The position numbers were made by a program, and so were the translations under genes. DNA of 64,000 nt, taken from contig NC_091272.1 in the NCBI RefSeq assembly GCF_042100115.1, positions 1,116,001 to 1,180,000 of the forward strand, written 5' to 3'. The stretch comes from Alternaria dauci (lineage: Eukaryota; Ascomycota; Dothideomycetes; Pleosporales; Pleosporaceae). The notes under the pieces are model-generated. The model was not told the DNA's origin and ran no database searches. It was given only the letters and a program-made list of their open reading frames with translations. Shown one piece after another: positions 1 through 10,621 of the stretch (positions within the stretch are counted from its first letter, which is position 1; each line of letters starts with the position of its first letter).

Positions 1-2
1 CA

Positions 3-1364
3 GAAGTAAAAGCGAAGAAAGAGAAAGCCGCTGCACCGGCGCCAGCCGCAGTTCATGTCGACAAGTCAGGACGACAGTTGCGTGGTCGTAAAGCTGCTCC
101 ATCTTACGCTGAGCCTGGATCGGATGACGAAAGCATTTCTCGCCAAGAGTCACGGGCCAGTAGGCGCCAGACGATTGCCGACTTTGCACCAGCCAGTTCA
201 GAAGCTCCAGCACCGGCGCGCTCTGCTTCTCGTCGCATGAGTATCGCTTCTAGCGTCTCATCGATAGGGGAAAACAGAAGCGTTCGTGCGCCGAGTATGG
301 CGGCAAGCCGAAGAAGCGTTGCGCCTTCTGCGGCTTCAACTAATGGAGTGGCTACGAAGAAAGCAAGAGGGTCAACAGCGACGACTGCTGCGACAGCCCG
401 TGTCCCTCAACGTCCGGCAGTAGCAAGAGTGCCCTCCAGCTATTCTGTCAAGGCGGCTGCGACCAAGGGAAAGGAGAACGACGGCGTTGATGCACTCACT
501 TCAGGCCTCAAGAGGATCACGTTGAAGATGCCTTCAAAGGAGGAGCATGATGCACGAGAGCAGGAGAAAGCTGAGAAGCAAAAGGCGGCCGAAGCACCAA
601 AGAAGACCACTACACGGAAGCCACCCGCTGCTCGCGCTCCTCCAGCGAAACCGGCAACTAAACCTGCAACGACCGCTAAGAGAGGCCCGGGTCGGCCGGC
701 AAAGTCGTCGAAACCTCCATCACCTGTTCCCGAGGCCCCGCAGATGCAAGTTGCGGCTACTACACCTCTCGAACAACCGCAGCCAGTACAGACAGACTCG
801 TCTAACGTCCTGCCACAGTCTCCCGTGCAAGAGCCGTTCCCGGATGCACAACCTTTGATGGAGCCTCCAGCTGTAGATCGTCGGATTTCTGGTGGAATCG
901 TGCAACCGCCTACTGAGTTGCATGATATGGCTATAACACCAGAACAAATACGTGAACAACTCCCTATGCCGGCATTTGTAACCGTGTCGGAGCCACTCTC
1001 GGACGTCTCACCACCCTCTCGTGCTGACACGCCTCCTCCACCGCCACCGTCGAATATGTCACAGTTTGTCAACTACACGGCGCAAAGCTTTGGTGCAAAC
1101 CTGGACTTTGTAACTTCGCCGCCGGACACATCGAGCCCACAGGGATCCGCAACTTTACAATGGGTTGCCAATACACACGCAGAGGATACGACCATGCCTG
1201 GTGTTCCGCACATGTCGCCGCCAAGCAAGAGGGCTGATCTACCTGTGTTCACAGCGAACGGTGCGATTCCGTTCGCATCAAGCTCGAACGAGTCAGCAAA
1301 CAAGCCTAGGCCCGAGTACCCCGAAGTAGGGATCAAAAACGAAGACAACGTGAGGGACGTCTGA
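3..1364 (+). CDS. C-terminal tail of a probable Hos3-type histone deacetylase (5' partial)
   Basis: The frame is open from base 3 to a TGA at 1362-1364, so the gene begins left of the window. About 453 residues are visible and no catalytic domain is among them. The sequence is low in complexity: Ser/Arg-rich, then Lys/Ala/Pro-rich with an AT-hook-like RGPGRP segment near base 685, then a Pro-rich acidic tail. The segment GLKRITLKMPSKEEHD near base 505 and the RGRK start resemble, as I remember them, the long tails of fungal Hos3/HosB deacetylases, which remove acetyl groups from histones in the nucleus. The family call rests only on this tail and could be wrong; the coding call is firm because the frame stays open for over 1.3 kb. 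The upstream sequence would settle it by showing the deacetylase domain. Confidence 0.5.
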   Translation, partial: EVKAKKEKAAAPAPAAVHVDKSGRQLRGRKAAPSYAEPGSDDESISRQESRASRRQTIADFAPASSEAPAPARSASRRMSIASSVSSIGENRSVRAPSMAASRRSVAPSAASTNGVATKKARGSTATTAATARVPQRPAVARVPSSYSVKAAATKGKENDGVDALTSGLKRITLKMPSKEEHDAREQEKAEKQKAAEAPKKTTTRKPPAARAPPAKPATKPATTAKRGPGRPAKSSKPPSPVPEAPQMQVAATTPLEQPQPVQTDSSNVLPQSPVQEPFPDAQPLMEPPAVDRRISGGIVQPPTELHDMAITPEQIREQLPMPAFVTVSEPLSDVSPPSRADTPPPPPPSNMSQFVNYTAQSFGANLDFVTSPPDTSSPQGSATLQWVANTHAEDTTMPGVPHMSPPSKRADLPVFTANGAIPFASSSNESANKPRPEYPEVGIKNEDNVRDV

Positions 1365-2553
1365 GAGGTCCTTGATACTAGAACAAGTCGCCATTGTAGC
1401 TCACGCAAGTGGGTTCCTCTTGACTTTATCAACTTCTTGTTATGCACATCGCGTTGCAATGTCGCGATTGCATCCTTCAGTGGTTATTGCCGGCTTATGC
1501 CAGGCATACTACGCCTGACGTTACCCGGATTGGTGTTCATTGGTGGACCTTGACTTGGTTTTAGCGAATCGGCGCACTAGCCGCGAATAATTGGAGTTGT
1601 CTTTTTCTTTGGGGAGAGATCGTCGATTGTAGACTCACTTAGGATATGCGCATGTAGAAGATAGATACCCCCCGCGGAAGAGTATGTGTGGGAGCAATGC
1701 CATAATTCTCTCTCCCACGACATCCCTTGATGGCATGACTACTTGAACAACAATTTTGGCGATGCAATCTGGCATGACGGCTGAACCGACGCCTGCAGGA
1801 CTGGCAAGTCCAACACGACGCAAAGTACCAATACACCCCTCCTGCCACTTGGCCTGTACCCACCTGGAAAACCCTGCCTAAGCGCCCGTCCGAATGCCGT
1901 ACTGGGCCGCCGCCATTACTGCAGGCCGCATCCAGCATGCAGCATCTCAGCACCGGTGTGGCATGGGCGGGAGCCGATGCCTAGCGCGTATTCCCTATCA
2001 TGAGACTAGGTTCCGGTGTGGGGCACCTGGGCAGACCAACGCGCGACATGCGCATCATGCATGTCCTAGAGGTCTTGGCTTACGGGTGACGTACTTTCGG
2101 GTCCCGGCCTTGATTCTTGGTGGTGTTTAGTTGGCTGGCTGCCTTGGGCGGAGTGTGTGTAGGGACTTGGGAGGGTGAAACGCTGGCTGGGGCGAGCGAG
2201 CGAGCGAGCGAGTACTTAGGTGGCTGATGGATCTGACAGATGGGGGGTTTCTTTTCTTTTTCGTTGGTACAGTTCCAAGTTCTTGTTCTCTTTTTCTTCT
2301 TTGGCACCTTTGACAGGAAGCTTGGACAGTCGCGTGCATTGTTAGTCAAGGCGAATATAGTGGGTGCAAAGGTGCAAGTACCCGATTGAGCGGACGCCCC
2401 CTCTACCTGGCTCCACGTTTGCTCATAGTCGTACCACTTGGGCTCATTCTTCTTCCTTCATCTACTTTGCCCCCTCGCCACGAAACCACCAACATCAACA
2501 TCCATCGCACCCTCAACAAACCTCGCACCTACAGGCAGTTGAACCTCACCAAG
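1365..2553. other. Intergenic region and 5' leader of the DUF1774 gene
   Basis: No gene is supported here. The stretch holds the 3' flank of the upstream gene, a (GCGA)n microsatellite near 2192, and a C/A-rich leader from about 2440 running to the start codon at 2554. The leader is open in the frame of the downstream gene from 2386, but the ATG at 2554 has the better context (ACCAAGATGGC). Confidence 0.5.
2192..2212. repeat. Tetranucleotide microsatellite (GCGA)5
   Basis: About five tandem GCGA units lie in the intergenic region upstream of the DUF1774 gene. It is a simple repeat with no visible function. Confidence 0.9.
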
Positions 2554-3516
2554 ATGGCAGACACGGCCCCCACCACCGAGTCCAACGGCAATGGCAGCAG
2601 CCTCAACCCCTTTGCCAAAAAGGACTCGCACTCCGACCAATCCATCCTGCTCTACAAAATCACCACCACAATCTCCTGGCTCCTCCTCGTCGTCTCAGCA
2701 ATCTGGACCACCTTCGCCGCGCCCTCGGGCCCACACTCACACAAATTCTGGCACAACAACCCCTCCACACCCTTCGCCCAGTCCAGCATCTTCACCTCCG
2801 TCTACGTCCTGATCATCTTCGTCCTACAGTTCGGCTACGCGTATGCCCTGTACATGAGCGACACCACATACGTCACTTCAGCCGCGAACCTCGGCAGCCA
2901 CTTCATCGCCAATAACTTGCTTTTGTTCGGCTTTGTGCAGCTCTTCACGCGCATGCATTACTGGCTGGCGCTGTTCTTGCTTGTGCTCAACTTTGCGAAT
3001 TTGAGTATGGCGTATTTCAGGCATAGCACTGCGCCAAGGGCTATTCATATTGGTACGGTTAGTGGACCGTTGGCGTGGAACTTTGTTGCATTGTACTGGG
3101 TTGGTGCTATTGCGGTGCATTCGAACCATTTTGCGGCGAGGATCGTGGCGAATGTGTTTATTTGGGGGTGGTTGGGCTATGGCATGTTTTTCTTGGTTGC
3201 GTACAAGGACTACACGATGGGATTTGCCCTCAGTGTGCTGTGTTTCTGTAAGTTCTTTTTGCCCTCCAGTTTTGCCCTGCTTTGGTTGAAGAAGATCTTT
3301 GCTAATTTTGGCTTTCTAGCAACCGGCGTTGGTCAGTTCCTCACTCGCCCGCATCTCTTCCAGTTCCAGTGGATCTTTGCCTTCACAATCGGTGGCCTGC
3401 TCTTCTTGCTTTCGCTTGCTGTTGGCATGCCCGGCTTGCTTGGACGCGATCCCTTCCCTCGTGGCCAGATTGTCAGCGAGGACAGGGAGAGGGCACCTTT
3501 GTTGGCTGATGACTAG
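2554..3516 (+). CDS. DUF1774 multi-pass membrane protein
   Basis: A polytopic membrane protein of about 296 residues after splicing, with no biochemical role known to me. It matches the fungal DUF1774 family: an N-terminal NPFAKKD segment, seven or so hydrophobic helices, an RHSTAPRAIHI loop, the stretch LAWNFVALYW, and the C-terminal signature GQIVSEDRERAPLLADD. I place the start at 2554. An intron at 3248-3319 (72 nt, GTAAGT to TTTCTAG, branch GCTAAT) is a multiple of three, so the unspliced frame is also open. Splicing gives LCFSTGVGQFL, which fits the family, whereas retention inserts 24 residues rich in Phe and Leu. Exons: 2554-3247 and 3320-3516. Confidence 0.85.
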   Translation: MADTAPTTESNGNGSSLNPFAKKDSHSDQSILLYKITTTISWLLLVVSAIWTTFAAPSGPHSHKFWHNNPSTPFAQSSIFTSVYVLIIFVLQFGYAYALYMSDTTYVTSAANLGSHFIANNLLLFGFVQLFTRMHYWLALFLLVLNFANLSMAYFRHSTAPRAIHIGTVSGPLAWNFVALYWVGAIAVHSNHFAARIVANVFIWGWLGYGMFFLVAYKDYTMGFALSVLCFCKFFLPSSFALLWLKKIFANFGFLATGVGQFLTRPHLFQFQWIFAFTIGGLLFLLSLAVGMPGLLGRDPFPRGQIVSEDRERAPLLADD

Positions 3517-3836
3517 GCGGTGGTTGTCGAAAAGGCACAGCGAATATGTTCGAGTGCTATTTTGCTTTGGAATGAGGGGACGAACATGCGGCTGGGCAAC
3601 TAATAGGTGCAAGCTCTGGAAGTCGAGGCTTGGTGATATGCTAATTTGACGCATACCGCATTGGTTTTGGGTTGGCACGTGTATGCAATGGTGAACCCAG
3701 GCTACCGATAGCTCGCTCAAAACTATTGAGAAATACCGTCTGAGTAACGTATACGGCTCATCTTGATGATTTCATTGGTGACATCCAACTCAGCATGTTC
3801 ATTACACTATCCACAGTCATGTATATACCACCCGCC
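3517..3836. other. Convergent 3' intergenic region
   Basis: This is the shared 3' flank of the DUF1774 gene (plus) and the beta-adaptin gene (minus). No coding signal was seen. Confidence 0.6.
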
Positions 3837-6215
3837 CTAAAGCAGCAGATCCTGGTTCCCGTCATTTGGCCCAGGACTCATGACCATATGCTGCGGCTCA
3901 TTCTGATTAACCACCCATCCACCCCCTGCACCACTGCTTTGATCGGCAACAGGGCTGCCACCAAACGTACTCTGCCTCCCCACACTGGCAAAGTACATGT
4001 CCGCATCGCTGACAGCATTCGCCATACCGTTTGCGCTTGTTGGCGAAAGGTGACCGTTGCCATTCGTAGTAGTGTCAAGCTTTGAGCGTTCTGCCGCGGA
4101 GCGCTCCCGAGCCTGCTGTGCTGCTTTGACGGTGGGTAGCTCGTGCTTTTGCAGTGCAGGCGAGTCTTGTAATTTACGTGGGCGGGCGCTGCGGAAGACT
4201 TGGTTGACTGGCTTGAGGTACACTGTAGCTAGCGTGCCGACGTTTAGACACATTTCCTCAAGAGTACCGGGATCGAGCTTCTCAGACTCTTCAGCTGTAA
4301 TCGGAGGTTTCTCGCCCATGACGACCTGCTTTGCCTGCTCAGGTGCTGACGAGAGCAGCCGCCAGTACATGTAGCCTCGGTCGCGCAGGTCAGGGTTGTC
4401 TGTCTCTTCGGTCGCCCACTTTAGTACTTTTGGTACCAGACTGGAGCCGCGAGTAGGTCGCTGAATGAACAGCTTGACAGTGGCAGTGAGCAGTGCTAGT
4501 TGCACCTCATGTGTCTCTTCTTGGAAGGTGTCCAAAAAGTCTTCGAGAAGCACATCGGAGTCTTCTATTCGGTCTGCATATTGTCCGATGACCCAAATCA
4601 TAGCCGCCTTCGCTTCCGGTTCGTCAAGCGAATCGAGATTCTCGCACAGTGTCGAGATGATCGACTCGTATTGGTTGGGGTATTTTCGGAAGATGTTGCG
4701 AATAACAACTGTCGCTTCTTGTACAATGTAAGACACCTTGGTGCTGACGAGCGAGAGAAGAGTGCTGATACAAAGTTGTGCTGCTGGTGCGATCTTAATA
4801 GCGAGCTTGCCAATGGCCCGTACGGACTTGCGCACAAAGTCGACATCGATCTCAGTAGCGTACCTAGGGCCGGTGTTAGTAGCTCCTACGTAGAGTGGCT
4901 GGAAGAGACTTACTCGGAAAGCTCCGTCAGCACCTCCTTGATGTTCCTCTCAGTCGCCAGCATGAAGATGAGCTCAAGCTTCGTGACTTTGACGTATATA
5001 GGGTCGTTGTATTTACAGAAGAAGACTCGGATATCGTTCCGGAGTACCTCTGGCCGGCGTTGTAGGATCAGAAGAGCATTACGAAGGGCTAAATATTGGA
5101 TCTCGGGTCCTTTGGAGAGAAGCGTGACGAGCGGCGGTGATAGCTTGTTGCATAACGAAGTGACGACTTTCGGATCGCTGATGTAGTTCATTAGGTAGAG
5201 AATAACGCGAATGCAGGTAAGAACGACGGCAGAATTTGAATGAGAAAGGCGCGGTGAAATACGCTCAGCAAGCAGCCCAGCTTCGCTCGTATCTTGTGGG
5301 ACATAGTTCATCATGGCTTCCAGGATGTACGTCTGACCCCACTCTGAGCAATCTGGAAGAATCTGAACAATCTTGGATGCGCTGGCATAGTCGATGGTGA
5401 GCTTGATGTTCTCACTCCTCTCCCAAATGTCCATGAGACCTGCCAGTGCGCTTGACACTACTGTGGGGTTCTCATCTCTCAACATGCCATTCAGCCTGTC
5501 GATGAGATCTGATTGTTCCACCAGATGCCGATCGTGGTCGTAGAGCTTCGCGACACAGAAGGCCGCGGTCTTCCGGACGTATGGGTCTGAGTCTTTCAGC
5601 AGGTTCTTCAGGTGTGGTACGGTCGCTTCGACGAATTCCCGGACGTGGACGTAGGACATGGTGCGTAGGGCGAGGGCTCGGACTAAGGGGTTGTTGTCGT
5701 GCATGTCTTCCTGTATGATGGGCAGTGCTTTGAGCGCAATGTCAGGTTTTATCCTGGCATAGTTGACGAGATACAGGAAACACCTGCCCATGTCAGCATT
5801 GCCTTTGCTCACAGGAACGTCACTACACACATCTTCTTGATCTCCAAGCTCGGAATGTGCATGCAGCCCACAATGTCCATGAACAGCGCGACCATGTCGT
5901 TGTTGCTCATGGTCATGTTGGCGACAATCTTCTTGAGGGCCGTCTTCTTCGCGGAGAAGTTCTTGTCCTTCTTGTTGCCATTGTTCAACTCGATGCGTAG
6001 TTCGGCGACTTTGCCCTGTGGAGTGCGGAGGTTCTGTAAGCGCGTGTTGTCAAAGGTGTAGGGGAGAAACATCATGGTGCCGACACATGCTCACAGCAGG
6101 GAGGCAGGCTGAATAGGAGACCATGTAGACTGCGCGTCGGGAGGTGTGGGTGGTCCGGATGACAAGGCCAACGTACCCTCGCAAAGAGCTTTGCATCTTG
6201 GCCGCCCTGGCTCAT
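3837..6215 (-). CDS. AP-1/AP-2 complex beta subunit (beta-adaptin)
   Basis: The beta-type large subunit of a clathrin adaptor complex, which builds coated vesicles at the trans-Golgi/endosome (AP-1) or plasma membrane (AP-2). The spliced protein is about 706 residues: an N-terminal HEAT-repeat adaptin trunk with the family stretches [28 protein letters not shown], [52 protein letters not shown] and [22 protein letters not shown] short Gln/Ser/Gly tail replaces the long hinge and ear of animal beta subunits. Exons: 6215-6177, 6015-5831, 5783-4914 and 4863-3837. The 13-codon first exon ([13 protein letters not shown]) joins GKVAELR; another acceptor at 6034 would add six residues. Introns are 161, 47 and 50 nt. 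Filamentous fungi usually assign this sequence type to AP-1. It diverges from EMC4. Confidence 0.93.
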
Positions 6216-6666
6216 GTTGGGCTAATAATGTCGCGTGTGCCAGCTGGGCTGTTCCCTCACTGCATGTGCCTGCCGTGGCACAATCAGGATAACCTCCCTC
6301 GCGACTTAGCGCCCCTCCCTTGCCGTCCGGAGGCTGCGTGCGGGGTCCGATGGCTGATTCGCTCGTCTATTGCCTTCTTATCGTGTCGCGCATGGCAGAG
6401 GAACGTGGGAATCGGTCGGAGAAACGTGGAGAGGTGAAGGCTTCGACGGGTTTGGGAACTACAACTTTTGGGAAGCCTGACAGCGGTCAACACGGAGGAG
6501 GGGACGTGCATCCGCCAAGGCCGCCATGTGTGGACCTCTCCAGACGCCCGCTCCGCACCACCACCACCAGCCAACTTCCAACATTGTGAGACCGCGCATC
6601 CTGGTCAAAGCAACCACATACTAGAATTTCGCGTCCGCTGCTACGCTTCTACCAAGCCAAGCCATC
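6216..6666. promoter_or_regulatory. Divergent promoter region between beta-adaptin and EMC4
   Basis: The 451 bases separate the start codons of two divergent housekeeping genes, so both promoters must lie here. No TATA box or named motif stands out. Confidence 0.55.
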
Positions 6667-7271
6667 ATGTCCACCACGCCTCCGCCTCCCCCGCAGTGGG
6701 TGATTGACCTCAATTCGACGCCCGCATCCAAACCGAAGAACGCATCGCTCGCAGACCCGCCAGGCTACACGCCATCTCTGTCCAAGAAGGAGCGTTCCCA
6801 GGCATCAAAGACCCAGAGACAGCCCCCGACACCAGAAGAGATGGACACACTCAAGATGAAGAAGGCCTGGGAAGTCGCCATCGCGCCTGCGAAGCAACTG
6901 CCCATGAATGCTTTTGGTACGTACATGTCACGCGATATCCCACCACCAGCTGACTAACAACACCAGGAATGTACATGACTGGAAACACGCTGCAAATCTT
7001 CTCCGTCTTCATGGTCTTCACACTGTTCAAAACCCCAGTGCTTGCTGTACTCGGCCTCCAACGCACTTTCGCTCCCTACGAGACTCCCGGCACCTCTGGA
7101 CGGCTCCTCGGTGCCAAGCTGGTTTACATTGCATGCAACATGTTGATGCTGGCACTGGGTATATGGAAGGTTAATGGCATGGGACTCTTACCGACAACAA
7201 GATCAGATTGGCTGGCATGGGAGAGCGAAAGGATATGGTCAGAAAGAGCAGTACCCAAGGAGTGGCTGTAA
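6667..7271 (+). CDS. EMC4: ER membrane protein complex subunit 4
   Basis: A subunit of the EMC, the ER insertase that places moderately hydrophobic and tail-anchored helices in the membrane. The 184-residue protein has a Pro-rich cytosolic N-terminus, the stretch KMKKAWEVAIAPAKQLPMNAF, then MYMTGNTLQIFSVFM opening the first membrane helix and a second helix around AKLVYIACNMLMLALGIWK. This is the DUF1077/EMC4 layout, and the length is normal. Exons: 6667-6916 and 6967-7271, with a 50-nt intron (GTACGT, branch CTAAC, CACCAG) rejoining Gly as GG-MYMTGN. The ATG follows GCCATC and diverges from beta-adaptin. Confidence 0.93.
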
Positions 7272-7645
7272 ACCATCTGGATACGTATTCTGTGGTATTG
7301 TCTTGCCGCCTTCATTGAAGGAACTATCGATGAAAATCATCATCATCATGTCCAGCTCTTTCCTATTCTTACTCCTGATCATCTGTCTCTCAGTTCCGAA
7401 CTCGTGTCGTTTTCTCCTAACCCATCTCCTCATCACTATCAGATAACAGCGAGGTAAGTATCGGCACTCGTGGTTCCGCACTACTCATCTCGTCGTCTGC
7501 CAGATTCGCATCTCTGTTTCAGAGAACCTGGTGCTATCGTCTGTCGAATCTGCTACATATCGCCCCTTCCTACCCGCATGACCTTTTCCACCCATAGTCA
7601 CTGGGGCGTCTTTCAGCATCTTCGTCATCGTCTCTCTTCCGGTCG
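7272..7645. other. Convergent 3' intergenic region
   Basis: The 3' flanks of EMC4 and the kinase-like gene. It contains a short ATC/CAT-rich run near 7330-7350. No gene is supported. Confidence 0.5.
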
Positions 7646-8785
7646 TTACTCAAGCACTAGCGGATCTCGGACGGCACGATCAAGCTCTTCGGCTATCACC
7701 AGGTCTGCGTGCAGTAACCTCATCACATTCCACGGCATGCTCCGCGGGCCCTCGTGTCGAATATCCACAGCTCGTGCATAAAGTCCTGAAAGACCAGTAC
7801 ATCCATCGTGATTTCCTGCAAGCATCATGCGGATAAAAGCTAATAGAACGAGGATTGGGTCGTCGCCTTCTCCGCTCAACGCAGGAAAATTGCTCACGGA
7901 CGGCATGAACGGCGCCACATCGCTCCACTCAGTAATAACATGTTCCATCAACTCCAGCACAGCGCGGTTGTCTCGTTCTTCGGCGTCTTCGTCGCTTTGA
8001 CTAGCTAAGGCGAAGTCGATGAGCTGTACATCTGGATATCCTCGGTACCGATGGTGCATGTACGTAGGGTAGAGATTCAGCATTACATTTGATGCTTCAA
8101 TCTTTGCATGCACTGTACCCTCGTCATGCAGAAAGTCCACGGCATCGATCAGGGCGGCGCAGATATGTGCCACGAACCAACCTGGAATGCTGCCTTGGTT
8201 CTTGTTGCTGGCCTCGCCGAACTGCGCTAACGTGGGTCCGAAAACAGGGCGGAGACAAACGAACGATGTTAATGGCGAGGTGGTAAACTGAGCGCGCAGA
8301 ACATACGAACCGACATGTAGCGTAGCGCGTCCCCCTCTTTTGTGCTGTCTCTCAATCTGCGAGTCCTCGTTCCGAAGAACGTTCGAGTTCTTGTGCATCT
8401 TAACTACCACCAGCTGCGGCAGCATCTTTAAATGCTCGTCCTCGAGAAAAGATGCGCTGTTGTACTGCATGTTCTCGTAAAGGACATCGCTCCAGTTCTT
8501 GTACGAGAGAAGTGACAGTTGTTGACGAAGACGCGTATTTCCGCGCACTGTCTGGTAAACGTTGTGAACGTCGGCCGTCCGATCCTGAAGGTCAACGTCC
8601 ACTTCTTTCGTCGGTTCGAATGGAGGGGGCAGCGTGCGGGGTAGACAAAGGTAGACTCCTGCGGAGGATGTCGGTGTGGATAGTGTTTTGACAACGCGAA
8701 AGAGTTGGTCTGGGGGTTTGGGCGCGGCTGTGACAGAAGGGTCTGTAGGAGGCTCTTGATCTGGCGTCTTGGAACAGGAATCCAT
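7646..8785 (-). CDS. Protein kinase-like protein with degenerate catalytic motifs
   Basis: An intronless 379-residue frame. The C-lobe order of a protein kinase can be read: VVVKMHKNS (beta3-like Lys) near residue 127, FLHDEGTVHAKIEASNVMLN near 230 in the place of the catalytic loop, and LIDFALA near 265 in the place of DFG. The catalytic Asp of HRD is Ala (HAK), the loop Asn is kept, and DFG reads DFA. A standard phosphotransfer mechanism is therefore unlikely, and a scaffold or pseudokinase role is inferred. The N-terminal 100 residues are Pro/Thr-rich and unrecognised. The start at 8785 is the first Met of the frame. Confidence 0.7.
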   Translation of the reverse strand: MDSCSKTPDQEPPTDPSVTAAPKPPDQLFRVVKTLSTPTSSAGVYLCLPRTLPPPFEPTKEVDVDLQDRTADVHNVYQTVRGNTRLRQQLSLLSYKNWSDVLYENMQYNSASFLEDEHLKMLPQLVVVKMHKNSNVLRNEDSQIERQHKRGGRATLHVGSYVLRAQFTTSPLTSFVCLRPVFGPTLAQFGEASNKNQGSIPGWFVAHICAALIDAVDFLHDEGTVHAKIEASNVMLNLYPTYMHHRYRGYPDVQLIDFALASQSDEDAEERDNRAVLELMEHVITEWSDVAPFMPSVSNFPALSGEGDDPILVLLAFIRMMLAGNHDGCTGLSGLYARAVDIRHEGPRSMPWNVMRLLHADLVIAEELDRAVRDPLVLE

Positions 8786-9457
8786 GGTTGTGATGTAGTG
8801 GTAGAGGATACAATTGTAAACTTGAGTGTGGAAAGAGTTCAGAGGTGAGACTGCTAGGGTTTGATGTGAAATTCAGAGTCGCGGTGACTGTGCGGACGAT
8901 AGTGCACTCACTCAAAACACTACAGTGAGGTCATGGCAATCACATTGCACGTAGACGGTCTCACCGGACTACCGTGTTTGATTTGCCCATACAAATCAAC
9001 TCAATAGGATGCTCGATGCGACTTGTAGTTTTATGGTGACTTTCAAGGACGACAAGTTCTACGCCATTTTCGATCGCCACTTCATCACGCTAAGAAACCT
9101 ACACACATACTCCGTCTTCTATAACAACCTCACCTCCGACAAAGTTGTCATCTCTTTATCGCGACGGCCCAGCACAGCAGGCGGGTTTCGGGCTCAAGAT
9201 CTAGGGATCCATCTCATCATGATGACTACGTGATGACCATGTTGGGCTTTGTGCACGGATTTTGTGATGAAGACAGTCCAAAGAAGATTGAGCATACGGC
9301 GTAATATTCTAGGCTGGAAAGGCTGCCGGCGTGGCTCGTATAGATATAATGGTGTTCTGTTCACAAAATATTGGTTTGAGCGGCTATAGACACATCTCAG
9401 ACCCGGCATGCACCAAACCCACAGTCTACGCTACCTGTACGTCTTTGGATTGTCATC
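8786..9457. other. Intergenic region
   Basis: Promoter side of the kinase-like gene and 3' flank of the GFA gene. Only short chance frames; nothing else seen. Confidence 0.5.
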
Positions 9458-10621
9458 CTATTCAATCTTATCATACTCCTCATTACTCGTCCAATTCTTC
9501 GGATACCCTCTCCTGACCCGCCACTCATCCGCCTTGCATCTTAGCCTTTCGAACAAACTTTCCCGCCACCCGCCATCGCCGTCTTCCTGGAAACTCATCG
9601 TCTTCCCGAAAGGCCACGAAAGCATATTCTCAACTCTCGCTCCGTCTTTAGAATCCAGCAACCCGACAGCCACATCGGCAATCTGCGGTCGGCGAGCAGT
9701 GGCATAGAACACAGCGGCCGAACAAGTGTCGCAAAAGTAACGACACACGTCCGGTGAGGAAGTGTAATACTTCATTGTACCGACAACAGAATCTTTGGCG
9801 TCGATGAGATTCTTGAGATCGAACATGTTCTTTGGAAAGGGTTTGCTGTCATCTTTTCCGAAAGATATGTATTTCGTCTCTGTAAAGGTCCAGTAAAAGA
9901 CGTCGCTTCCGCTTTGCAGCCGGCAGCTGTTGCAACCACAGAAGCTGGCTTTGAGCTTCCTGCTGGCAGGCTCAACACAGGTGGGCAGATCTTTCTCGGC
10001 CATTTGTCCGTAATCGCCTCGGCTGAGGAGCAGATCCACACCACCGCACTTACAGCGTATTGGCACGCTGTCCTCCTCCTTTGCTTCGAGTTCCGGGAGA
10101 GTTGAACATCCAGGCCAGTCTGCAGGTAGTTCCTTTGCCTCTACACCACGGCCGGGTGGTATCTCCTCGTAGCTCTTCAAGTCCACGCCATCGCCATTGA
10201 GAGCGCAGATCCAGGGACTGGCGCCCCCATCCTTTGTGTCGAGCACATATCCCATGCCACCGAATTTGATCAGCTGGCGATCTCCAATATCCACGTTATC
10301 CAGCGTACCAGTCACCACCCCCAAGTTCCTCCCTGGATCTTTGAAAGCGCAGAACATTGGGCTCGAACAAGTGGGACAGAACAGCAGCTCGAAGCGCTCC
10401 CAGGCACTGAAAACCTTGAGGCCGCTGATATCGACATTGGCGCGAGGCTCGGGCCAAGCTGTGAGAGAGGTGTGTAGTGAGCCACTAAGATGCCGGCAGC
10501 TTGTACAATGGCACGTGTGACCAGGTAGAGGAAGAGCGGATGCGGGAAAGGTGGTGCTGTATTTGTGGGTGCCGCAGAGGCATGATGCTGTTAGAGTTAC
10601 CGTCTCAGTCGAGGAAGACAT
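9458..10621 (-). CDS. Tandem GFA-domain (CENP-V/GFA) zinc protein
   Basis: A 387-residue intronless protein with two glutathione-dependent formaldehyde-activating (GFA, DUF636) domains. Domain 1 (about residues 8-140) has CLCG, HTCHCTSCRHLSGS and LFCPTCSSPMF. Domain 2 (about 190-340) repeats the pattern with IRCKCGG, FCGCNSCRLQSGSDV and YFCDTCSAAVFY. The CxC...CxxC...CxxC cysteines that bind zinc are intact in both. The family includes S-hydroxymethylglutathione synthase and many uncharacterised fungal proteins, so a glutathione-adduct or formaldehyde-related role is only family inference. The longer frame runs up to 10921, but the Met at 10621 sits directly at the domain and is the likely start. 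Confidence 0.88.
   Translation of the reverse strand: MSSSTETVTLTASCLCGTHKYSTTFPASALPLPGHTCHCTSCRHLSGSLHTSLTAWPEPRANVDISGLKVFSAWERFELLFCPTCSSPMFCAFKDPGRNLGVVTGTLDNVDIGDRQLIKFGGMGYVLDTKDGGASPWICALNGDGVDLKSYEEIPPGRGVEAKELPADWPGCSTLPELEAKEEDSVPIRCKCGGVDLLLSRGDYGQMAEKDLPTCVEPASRKLKASFCGCNSCRLQSGSDVFYWTFTETKYISFGKDDSKPFPKNMFDLKNLIDAKDSVVGTMKYYTSSPDVCRYFCDTCSAAVFYATARRPQIADVAVGLLDSKDGARVENMLSWPFGKTMSFQEDGDGGWRESLFERLRCKADEWRVRRGYPKNWTSNEEYDKIE

Noticed and set aside
440..1072. 210-codon minus-strand frame
   Set aside because: Antisense shadow of the Pro/Ala-rich deacetylase tail, Gly/Cys-rich as expected of such shadows.
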